Below are positions 7,680 through 15,063 of a DNA stretch of 46,246 nt, in pieces. The stretch spans positions 1 through 46,246 of the forward strand of contig NZ_FNAN01000035.1 of the NCBI RefSeq assembly GCF_900101885.1, given 5' to 3'. The first letter of the stretch is position 1, and every line of letters begins with the position of its first letter. A program made the position numbers and the translations under genes. The notes beneath the pieces are model-generated. The model was not told the origin of the DNA. It made no database searches and saw only the letters and a list, made by a program, of their open reading frames with translations. This DNA is from Dyadobacter soli. GTDB lineage: Bacteria; Bacteroidota; Bacteroidia; Cytophagales; Spirosomataceae.

Positions 7680-8935
7680 AACTGCTCGAAAAAGCCAGCC
7701 GCATTTACCTGCTCGCCTCATTGCTGATTTACGCGGGGGTGGGGATTGCTTTTTACTGGATCATCAATTTTATGATCTACGACGAGGTGGAAAGCCGGCT
7801 GATGGTCGAAAAGCAGGATTTTGAAACCTATATCCGCGCCAACGACACGTGGTCCAACAACTCTTATTTTGTTGAGAATAAAATTGAAGTGGTGCCCGTT
7901 TTCGGCAAATTCGATAACCGGGCGGTATTTACGGACACGCTCATCAGCAACCGCTACGACGAAACAGCCGATCCATTTCGCCAGCTCACTTTCTACACAT
8001 TGATCGGCGGCTCGCCCTACCGCGTCGCGATACGGAAGTCGATGATCGAATCCTACAAACTGATCGAGGCCATTTCAGCGGCGATGATCGCTTTTTTGGG
8101 TTTGTTGCTGGTGAGTACCTTTCTTTTTCACCGGATTTTGTCGGGTAAGCTCTGGAAACCTTTTTACGATTCGCTTGCCAGGATCAAGGATTTTGACTGG
8201 ACGAAAAATAAGCCGCTCGAAACCGTTCGCAGCGAGATCACGGAGTTCAACGAGCTGGGCGATGTAATGGAGAAAATGGCTTCCAAAATGCAGCACGATT
8301 ACCGGAGCCTGCGCGAGTTTACTGAAAACGCCTCTCATGAAATCCAGACGCCGCTCGCGCTTATCAATGCACGGGTGGAGCAGTTTATCCAGTCGAAGGA
8401 TTTAGGAGAAAACCATACCTATTGGATCGAGGAGATTTACCATGCGGCACGGAGGATGTCGCGGCTTAATCAGGGGCTTTTATTGTTAGCCAAAATTGAA
8501 AACCAGCAGTTTACCGAACAGGAAGAGCTCGATCTATCGGAGCTTGCATTGAATAAACTGAAAGATTTTGAAGATATTTTGCAGCATAAGCAAATCACGC
8601 TCAGCCTGCATTCGACAGGCAGTTTTCGGAAAATCATGTCGCCGGCACTGGCGGATATCCTGCTCAATAATCTGATTAACAATGCAATCCGCCATAACTA
8701 CAATGGTGGCGAGCTCCGGCTGGAATCCGGTATCGATTATGTGCAGGTAAGCAACACGGGTAACCCGTTGAAAAGCGATCCGGAGCGGTTGTTTGAACGA
8801 TTTAAAAAAGAATCGACGGGCGCTGAATCGCTGGGGCTCGGGCTGGCGATTGTGAAGCAGATTTGTGATAACTGTGAGCTGCGGATTTCGTACCGGTATG
8901 AGGAGCCGATTCATACCATTAAAATTACAGGATAA
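7676..8935 (+). CDS. Sensor histidine kinase
   Basis: 419 residues from a TTG start that overlaps the regulator's TGA stop (TTGA), so translation is probably coupled. Two membrane segments, about residues 12-34 and 137-158, flank a periplasmic sensor loop of about 100 residues with no recognised fold. A HAMP-like linker follows, then the H-box ENASHEIQTPLALINARVEQ with phospho-acceptor H221, the N-box NNLINNAIRHN near 331 and the G-box GLGLAIVKQICDN near 387. The ATPase lid is short. A Glu after the His (HEIQTPL) replaces the usual HELRTPL Leu/Arg context only mildly. Presumably senses envelope stress or a pump substrate and phosphorylates D51 of the upstream regulator. Confidence 0.93.
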   Translation: MKLLEKASRIYLLASLLIYAGVGIAFYWIINFMIYDEVESRLMVEKQDFETYIRANDTWSNNSYFVENKIEVVPVFGKFDNRAVFTDTLISNRYDETADPFRQLTFYTLIGGSPYRVAIRKSMIESYKLIEAISAAMIAFLGLLLVSTFLFHRILSGKLWKPFYDSLARIKDFDWTKNKPLETVRSEITEFNELGDVMEKMASKMQHDYRSLREFTENASHEIQTPLALINARVEQFIQSKDLGENHTYWIEEIYHAARRMSRLNQGLLLLAKIENQQFTEQEELDLSELALNKLKDFEDILQHKQITLSLHSTGSFRKIMSPALADILLNNLINNAIRHNYNGGELRLESGIDYVQVSNTGNPLKSDPERLFERFKKESTGAESLGLGLAIVKQICDNCELRISYRYEEPIHTIKITG

Positions 8936-8973
8936 TGGTGCGAAGTGCATGATGATGCGAAGCTCCTGCTTTG

Positions 8974-9097
8974 ATGGTGCGAAGCTCTGCTTCGCACACG
9001 CTATTCGGAGGCCTCTGGCCGACTTGTGCGATGTCGCGTTTCTGACCGGCCGGAGGCCTGCGAATAGTAGGCACGAAGCAGAGCTTCGCGCCAGCTT
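8974..9097. repeat. Large imperfect inverted repeat between convergent genes
   Basis: Two arms of about 50 bases. Left arm words GGTGCGAAGCTCTGCTTCG, CTATTCGGAGGCCT and CTGGCCG pair with right arm words CGGCCGGAGGCCT, GCGAATAG and CGAAGCAGAGCTTCGC. Each arm itself contains the palindrome GCGAAGCTCTGCTTCGC or a close copy, and a further CAGAGCTTCGCGCC copy follows at about 9102-9117. It lies between the convergent kinase and thioredoxin-fold genes and may act as a bidirectional terminator or a REP-like element. Confidence 0.7.
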
Positions 9098-9129
9098 GTG
9101 CAGCAGAGCTTCGCGCCATTTTTGCGCTA

Positions 9130-10599
9130 TTATTTAGCAACTTTCTGTAATTCAGCTTCCAACGTTTTATTGGCGGGAAATTCCTGGGGAATCCAGCGGT
9201 TCACGATCTTGCCTGCCCCGTCGATCACCAGGAACGGGTAGCGGATATCGATACCGTATTTCTCTTTCAAAACGTCGATATTCTCATCCGAAGCCCACAA
9301 ATGCTTCGCAGTCGGGCGCGTTTTTACATACTGTTTCCAAGTCGAAAGCGGAATGCCCGTAGCCACGGAAACGTAGGTGAACGTTACTTTATCCGCATAT
9401 TTATCTTCCAAAACCTTCAATCCCGGCTCGTGCTGGCCGATGCTGAACGAGAACACCATCAAAACCGGCTTGCCTTGCAATGATGAAACCGTTACAGCCG
9501 TACTGTCCGTATTGAGCAATGTAATGTCCGGAATAGCCGCGCCGGGTTGCAGTGACTCTTTGGTTTGGATCAGTTTCGAAATATATTCTGAGTAAGGCGA
9601 CTGCGGAAATGTCGCTTTGTAATCCGCGAGCAGCGTTTTGGCCGTTTCGATGCCCGGGATGGCCGTTGCAGCGTAATTGAGCCAGTAAGTGGCTAGATAC
9701 TCTTTTTGTTTGGGGTAATTGGCCAATTTTTCCTTGCTGAATGCGTACACATCCTTCAATGCATCGGGACTGATCTCGTAGCGCGTTTCCGATTCCAGCG
9801 GGAATTTGCGGGTGGAGGGGATTAGCGCCCAGTTGCGGAGCTCGTCGCGGTAAGCCTGGCTGAGTAATGCGTCGTCGGGCTGAATTTTGAAATCGGTTAA
9901 TGTAAAATCTTCGAGTTCCTTCCGCTGCGTAGCATCGAGTTTGGCCACCCGGTTGCGGCGCATGATCTTTTCCTGGATGAGCTGGCGCGTGAGCGAGGGC
10001 TCGGTAGCCGTCGTCGCGAGCACATAAGCCTCGAATGCGGGCACTACCGGGTTGCCCATTTTGAATTTTTCAAAGGCGTCGAGCCGTACTTTTTTCAGGC
10101 TGTCGCTTTGCTGCACCACGCTTTTATTGTCGATTTGCGAGGGTTTGTAGCCGAATACCGGCAGGTACTGGTATTGGTTTTCGAGAAAATAGTTCTTCAA
10201 AAATGTTTGGTAACCCGCATTCTTGCCGGTGAAAGTCACATCCGCATTCTCGGCTACGTTGACAGTCAGGTCGTCGCCGGGTTGCAGGAAAAGCATCCAC
10301 GTTTTGTTCACACCGCCGCCGCTATATTGCAGGCGCATCATTTTGGGTTCATTGAGCTGGATCACCGCTTTTTCGGTGGTTTTTTCTGCAAAGTTCACCG
10401 AGGCCACGGCGTCGAGCTTGGCGTCGGCAAGGCCTGTGCCCAGATTGGGGTGAAAATGTACATCTTCGAGCACCAGCGTAACGGTCACAGGAGCCTGTTT
10501 GGCCGCGGTGAGCGTGATATTGGCTGTGTTTTGCGCGTAAGCAACGCAGCTGAATGTAACCCAAAATAGTGTGAGGATCAGAAAGTTTATGTGTTTCAT
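9130..10599 (-). CDS. Exported TlpA-like thioredoxin-fold protein lacking CxxC
   Basis: 489 residues from the ATG at 10599; an upstream in-frame ATG would put 19 residues before the signal peptide MKHINFLILTLFWVTFSCVAYAQ. An N-terminal domain of about 340 residues of mixed alpha/beta character is typical of large Bacteroidota TlpA/DUF4369-like proteins. The last 140 residues form a redoxin domain (IPDITLLNTDSTAVTVSSL, GKPVLMVFSF, cis-Pro region YPFLVIDGAGKIV). At the active-site position FSFSIGQHEPG both redox cysteines are missing, and the mature protein has no cysteine. A disulfide reductase role is therefore unlikely; a binding or scaffold role in the periplasm is inference. Single gene, convergent with the kinase. 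Confidence 0.85.
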   Translation of the reverse strand: MKHINFLILTLFWVTFSCVAYAQNTANITLTAAKQAPVTVTLVLEDVHFHPNLGTGLADAKLDAVASVNFAEKTTEKAVIQLNEPKMMRLQYSGGGVNKTWMLFLQPGDDLTVNVAENADVTFTGKNAGYQTFLKNYFLENQYQYLPVFGYKPSQIDNKSVVQQSDSLKKVRLDAFEKFKMGNPVVPAFEAYVLATTATEPSLTRQLIQEKIMRRNRVAKLDATQRKELEDFTLTDFKIQPDDALLSQAYRDELRNWALIPSTRKFPLESETRYEISPDALKDVYAFSKEKLANYPKQKEYLATYWLNYAATAIPGIETAKTLLADYKATFPQSPYSEYISKLIQTKESLQPGAAIPDITLLNTDSTAVTVSSLQGKPVLMVFSFSIGQHEPGLKVLEDKYADKVTFTYVSVATGIPLSTWKQYVKTRPTAKHLWASDENIDVLKEKYGIDIRYPFLVIDGAGKIVNRWIPQEFPANKTLEAELQKVAK

Positions 10600-10786
10600 C
10601 GGTTCGAAAGGGAAAACTGTTTTTACCAAAACCAGGAGGTGTAAAAATTGTGCCAATATACGTAACTCATGCCGGTATCCGTTCCGGCGGCTTATTCAGC
10701 GTAGGCCGAGAATACATTAATGCAGTTTTTCAAAGCATTAATAGGCCGACTGCCGTAAATTCGCTCTTTGATTATCGATTATTTCC

Positions 10787-13738
10787 ATGACCCGCGTTTC
10801 ACAATTCCAGTTCAACACGCTCCGCGCCCGGTTCGAGGGGGAGTTGTATTTTGATAATTCCACTTTACACACTGCCCAGCGCTCTGTTTACGCAACGGAC
10901 GCCTCTGTTTACCAGGAAATGCCGGTGGCGGTGGCTCTGCCGAAAACCGAGGACGATATCCGTGCACTGATCGAGTTCGCCAAGGCTAATCAGGTGACAT
11001 TGATACCACGTGCCGCGGGAACCTCGCTGGCCGGGCAGGTAGTAGGGAAGGGTATCGTGGTCGATATTTCAAAGCATTTCCGGAAGATCATCGAGGTGAA
11101 TGCATCTGAAAAATGGGTACGCGTGCAGCCGGGCGTCATCCGCGACGATCTGAACAAGCACCTGGCACCTTACGGACTGCTTTTCGGCCCCGAGACTTCG
11201 ACGGCCAGCCGCGCGATGATCGGCGGGATGATCGGTAATAATTCCTGCGGACTGCATTCGATCACCTGGGGCGCCACGCGCGACCATCTGCTGGAAGTGA
11301 AAGTGCTGCTTTCCGACGGTTCCGAAGCCGTTTTCAGCGAACAATCCATCGCCGATTTTACAAAGGAAATCCGCGAAAAGCAGATCAAAGGTCAGCGTCT
11401 GCAATCCATTCTGGCTGGGATGTTTGGCCTGATATCCAATCCCATTGACCAGGATTTAATCAAAAAGCAGTTTCCTAAACCAACCGTCACCCGCCGTAAC
11501 TCTGGTTACGCGCTGGATGCATTGGTGCGGAATTTTGAAAAAGGCAATATCAATCTCTGTAACCTTATCGCGGGTTCGGAAGGTACATTATGCTTTGTGA
11601 CTGAAGCCAAAATCGCATTGGTAGATGCACCGCCCGCGGCTGTGGGTGTCGTGTGCGTACATACGAGCTCACTTGCGGAAGCATTGCACGCCAACCGCGT
11701 AGCCATGCAGCACGATCCGAAGGCTTCCGAGCTGGTCGACAAGTACATTATGGATTTTACCCAAAACCATAATGTGTATTCTCAAAACCGATTTTTCATG
11801 CAAGGCGACCCGGCGGCGATGCTGATGGTGGAATTCTGGGGCATTGCCAAAGAGGAGGTCGAGCAAAAAGCGGCTGCATTGATTACGCAATTGAAAACGG
11901 AAAACCTGGGATATGCCTATCCGCTGTTGTTTGGTGATGATGCCAACAAAGCCTGGGACATTCGCAAAGCCGGTTTGGGGCTGATCCGCAACTTGCCCGG
12001 TGACACCCAGCCGGTGAACCTGATCGAAGATTGTGCGGTGGCCGTGGAAGATTTGCCGGCTTATATTGAAGAATTGGAAGTTTTGCTGAAAAAGCACGGC
12101 CTGAGTGCCTCGTACTATGCTCACGCGGGTGCGGGCGAGCTGCACGTGGAACCGATGATTAACCTCAAAACCAGCGAAGGAAAGCAGCAATTCCGCGATG
12201 TGCTGGCCGATACGGCGGTGCTGGTAAAGAAATACAACGGCGCATTATCCGGCGAGCACGGCGACGGCCGTTTGCGTGGGGAGTTCATTCCATTTATGAT
12301 GGGTGAGGAGGTATATGAAATGTTCCGGCAGGTAAAGCGGATCTGGGACCCTGATGGTGTTTTCAATGCGAACAAGATCGTGGACACCCCGCCGATGAAC
12401 GAATTTCTGCGCTATGGACAGGACAAGCCCAATCCACAGATCAATACAGTCTTCGATTTTTCAAGACAAGAAGGAATTCTCCGCCTGGCCGAAAAATGCA
12501 GTGGATCAGGCGATTGCCGCAAAACCGAATTGACCGGCGGCACGATGTGCCCCAGCTACATGGCTACCCGCAGCGAGCGCGACACCACGCGGGCAAGGGC
12601 GAACATCCTCCGCCAATACCTGACGCCCGAAACCGCTCCCAATACCAGCCAGGAAATGGTAAAAGAAGTGCTCGATTTGTGCCTTTCCTGCAAAGGTTGC
12701 AAATCGGAATGTCCTTCGAGCGTGGATATTGGTAAAATGAAAGCCGAATTCACCCAGCAATATTATGAGACGCACGGCATACCGATGCGCAGCAAGCTGA
12801 TTGCTAATTTTTCCAATCAAATGAAACTGGCCTCGATCGCTCCCTGGGCATTCAACGGCATATTCGGTACGCCCGCATTGCGGAAAATTGCCAACAAAAT
12901 GGTGGGTTTCCATCCCGAACGCTCCATGCCCAAGCTGGATAGCGAGACGTTGAAAAGCTGGTGGGAGAGGCATCAGCGGACGAAGGCGCCCAGCGCGGCA
13001 CACGCGCGGAAAGTGTATTTGTTCTGCGATGAGTTTACCAATTATAATGATGCGGAAGTCGGTAAAAAAGCCGTCCTACTGCTGGAAAAGCTGGGTTACG
13101 AAGTTATTATCCCTGAGCATGTGGAGTCGGGGCGGTCTTATTTATCCAAAGGCTTTGTAAAAGAAGCACAAAAACTGGCGGTACGGAATGTGGATTTATT
13201 AAAGGATAAAATCACTTACGACGCGCCGCTAGTGGGTATTGAGCCATCAGCAATTCTTTCGTTCCGGGATGAATATGTGGATTTGGTAGGGGAAGCACAA
13301 AGGGGCAATGCGCAGAAAATCGCGGAGCATGCATTGCTTTTCGAAGAGTTTATAGCCCGCGAAATCGATGCGAAGCGCATTCAGAAGAATGCATTTGTTG
13401 CTAAAAATCAACTTATCAAGCTGCACGGGCATTGTCACCAGAAAGCGCTTTCGACTTTAACTGCCTCTAAAAAAGCATTGCAATTGCCTGAAAACTATCA
13501 GGTACAGCTCATCCCATCGGGTTGTTGCGGAATGGCGGGGTCGTTCGGGTATGAGGAAGAGCATTACGAAGTATCGATGCAGATCGGGGAACTGGTGTTG
13601 TTCCCAACTGTCCGTCAGCAGCCCGAGGATGTGATCATCGCGGCTGCCGGGACGAGTTGTCGCCATCAGATCAAGGATGGTACCGGACGCAAAGCGATGC
13701 ATCCGGTGGAGATTTTATATGATGCGTTGATCAAATAA
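10787..13738 (+). CDS. FAD-linked oxidase / Fe-S dehydrogenase fusion (GlcD-GlcF-like, YdiJ type)
   Basis: 983 residues. An FAD-binding PCMH-type domain at about 45-250 (TLIPRAAGTSLAGQ, GPETSTASRAMIGGMIGNNS) is followed by the FAD-oxidase C-terminal cap to about 540 (HAHAGAGELHVEP-like AHAGAGELHVEP and SGEHGDGRLRGEF). Next come two ferredoxin-type clusters: CSGSGDC with TMCPSY near 570-590, and CLSCKGCKSECPSSVDI near 631. The tail is a CCG-type heterodisulfide-reductase-like domain (HGHCHQKAL near 879, SGCCGMAGSFGYE near 911). Such fusions oxidise D-2-hydroxyacids such as D-lactate, glycolate or 2-hydroxyglutarate and pass electrons to the quinone pool. The exact substrate cannot be read here. 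Monocistronic, convergent with the small membrane protein gene 3 bases away. Confidence 0.92.
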   Translation: MTRVSQFQFNTLRARFEGELYFDNSTLHTAQRSVYATDASVYQEMPVAVALPKTEDDIRALIEFAKANQVTLIPRAAGTSLAGQVVGKGIVVDISKHFRKIIEVNASEKWVRVQPGVIRDDLNKHLAPYGLLFGPETSTASRAMIGGMIGNNSCGLHSITWGATRDHLLEVKVLLSDGSEAVFSEQSIADFTKEIREKQIKGQRLQSILAGMFGLISNPIDQDLIKKQFPKPTVTRRNSGYALDALVRNFEKGNINLCNLIAGSEGTLCFVTEAKIALVDAPPAAVGVVCVHTSSLAEALHANRVAMQHDPKASELVDKYIMDFTQNHNVYSQNRFFMQGDPAAMLMVEFWGIAKEEVEQKAAALITQLKTENLGYAYPLLFGDDANKAWDIRKAGLGLIRNLPGDTQPVNLIEDCAVAVEDLPAYIEELEVLLKKHGLSASYYAHAGAGELHVEPMINLKTSEGKQQFRDVLADTAVLVKKYNGALSGEHGDGRLRGEFIPFMMGEEVYEMFRQVKRIWDPDGVFNANKIVDTPPMNEFLRYGQDKPNPQINTVFDFSRQEGILRLAEKCSGSGDCRKTELTGGTMCPSYMATRSERDTTRARANILRQYLTPETAPNTSQEMVKEVLDLCLSCKGCKSECPSSVDIGKMKAEFTQQYYETHGIPMRSKLIANFSNQMKLASIAPWAFNGIFGTPALRKIANKMVGFHPERSMPKLDSETLKSWWERHQRTKAPSAAHARKVYLFCDEFTNYNDAEVGKKAVLLLEKLGYEVIIPEHVESGRSYLSKGFVKEAQKLAVRNVDLLKDKITYDAPLVGIEPSAILSFRDEYVDLVGEAQRGNAQKIAEHALLFEEFIAREIDAKRIQKNAFVAKNQLIKLHGHCHQKALSTLTASKKALQLPENYQVQLIPSGCCGMAGSFGYEEEHYEVSMQIGELVLFPTVRQQPEDVIIAAAGTSCRHQIKDGTGRKAMHPVEILYDALIK

Positions 13739-13741
13739 TCC

Positions 13742-14002
13742 CTATTCGGTGCCGCGGACGTGTTGGTAAACCGTGTCGGCGCGCAATGTAGTACCTGCCG
13801 TATCGGAAGCGATGCTATCGACCGCAGTCGTGCCCTGGTCGGCCGGGTTATCTGCCGGGCCCGAAAGATTTCTGTCGTGGTTAAAGAAGCCGCCAAACCA
13901 GGCGATCAGCGAAAGAACGATACCGACGCCGACGATCCACTTCCAGACGTTCTTCACGTTCTTGGTGGCTCTTGCTTCCTTATCTGTTTCCTGCCTGTTC
14001 AT
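13742..14002 (-). CDS. Small single-pass membrane protein, unknown function
   Basis: 86 residues: a charged N-terminus (MNRQETDKEARATKNVKN), one membrane helix WIVGVGIVLSLIAWFGGFF at about 22-40, then a Ser/Thr/Asp-rich extracytoplasmic tail. No family recognised. The frame is open throughout and the composition fits a real inner-membrane protein, but without homologues it remains a hypothetical gene. It converges on the dehydrogenase gene. Confidence 0.6.
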   Translation of the reverse strand: MNRQETDKEARATKNVKNVWKWIVGVGIVLSLIAWFGGFFNHDRNLSGPADNPADQGTTAVDSIASDTAGTTLRADTVYQHVRGTE

Positions 14003-14212
14003 GGGTTGAATGATTTAGTTTGCAACAAACATTACCATTTCCATACCAGCGTCGTTTCAGCCGTTTTTTTAAGAATTATATAACATTGTGTTGATAAAAT
14101 TTCCCCAAACTAAGTAGTGAAGCGAAAATGTAATAAATCGGGGACGTTTCATGTTACCTTAGCTGGAAATTTCGTTTGAACTACTAGTTCTTCTCACAAA
14201 CCAGCCATATTC

Positions 14213-14977
14213 ATGAAAATCAGCCAGCGTTTCCCTATCCTCTTTTTTGCACTTTTCCTATTTACGCAAGTGGGCGCCAACGCACAGAACGATAACCGAT
14301 CTTTCTTTTCGGTGACAGCCGGATACAGCTTGCCGGTAGGAGAGCTGGCAAGGGAAAAGCTGAACGACCCGTTTGCAGGTCTGACAGGCTCAGGATATTA
14401 TGGCCAGATCAACTACGATTTCCGCATTGCGCGTTGGTTCGGATTGAAGTTTTCAGGAAGTATAAACAAGAACACGACGCGCCCTCAGCCCATCGTAGAT
14501 ATCGCTGACCTGCGGGTGGAAGAACTCAAAGGAATTATCAACGAAACCACTTCGCATACGTGGGACACGCGCGTATCCCGCTGGAAGTTCAATGCGATCA
14601 TGGCCGGACCGGCTATCTTCCTTAATTTCGGCAGGGTGCAGCTGGAAGGCCACATTCAGGGTGGTTATGTGCAGGTTACTTCGCCCACTGTTGATATGAC
14701 GGGCACATTCCAATCCGGTGAAAATCAGATACTCGTGCATTTGAGCCCTGCTTCCACGAGCGGTTTCGGTGCGGGTGCCGGGGCCAGTTTGCGTTTGCCG
14801 ATCGCCGGCCCGTTGTACTTCCATTTATCGGGCGATTTCCTCGCTACCGAAGCCGAGTTGGAGAATGTAGCGGTGAAGGTGCGCGTCGGCAATATCCCGG
14901 AAGTAGGCATTCCCATCAACGAAAAGCGGTTTGTAGGGGTTGCAAATATCGGTGCCGGATTGGGGATTTCGTTTTAA
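14213..14977 (+). CDS. Outer-membrane beta-barrel protein
   Basis: 254 residues with a clear signal peptide (MKISQRFPILFFALFLF, cleavage after GANA). The mature chain has alternating amphipathic strands with repeated Gly/aromatic patterns (FFSVTAGYSLPVGELA, GYYGQINYDFRIARWFGLKF, VANIGAGLGISF) and ends in Phe, the usual signal for BAM-dependent barrels of the OmpA-like/PorT-like small-barrel class. Function unknown. It lies upstream of thrA but a TATATTTG box between them suggests separate transcription. Confidence 0.8.
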   Translation: MKISQRFPILFFALFLFTQVGANAQNDNRSFFSVTAGYSLPVGELAREKLNDPFAGLTGSGYYGQINYDFRIARWFGLKFSGSINKNTTRPQPIVDIADLRVEELKGIINETTSHTWDTRVSRWKFNAIMAGPAIFLNFGRVQLEGHIQGGYVQVTSPTVDMTGTFQSGENQILVHLSPASTSGFGAGAGASLRLPIAGPLYFHLSGDFLATEAELENVAVKVRVGNIPEVGIPINEKRFVGVANIGAGLGISF

Positions 14978-14993
14978 GCGGCGTTTGAATTGC

Positions 14994-15001
14994 TATATTT
15001 G
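14994..15001 (+). promoter_or_regulatory. Candidate -7 box of the threonine operon
   Basis: TATATTTG, an exact TAnnTTTG match, 62 bases before the thrA ATG. A small palindrome (CATATTTCGAATATAG) follows in the leader. No -33 TTG at the usual distance. Confidence 0.45.
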
Positions 15002-15063
15002 CAGTCTGTTCAAAATGAGCGGCCCTTGCCGTTCACATTCGCATATTTCGAATATAGCTTTAA

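Noticed and set aside
7011..7721. 236-residue - strand frame over the response regulator
   Set aside because: Mirror of the regulator gene, which has conserved receiver and effector motifs and a ribosome-binding sequence.
8865..9140. Short frames on both strands across the inverted repeat after the kinase gene
   Set aside because: They translate the palindromic repeat itself (GAKLCF and RRP words on both strands) and have no independent support.
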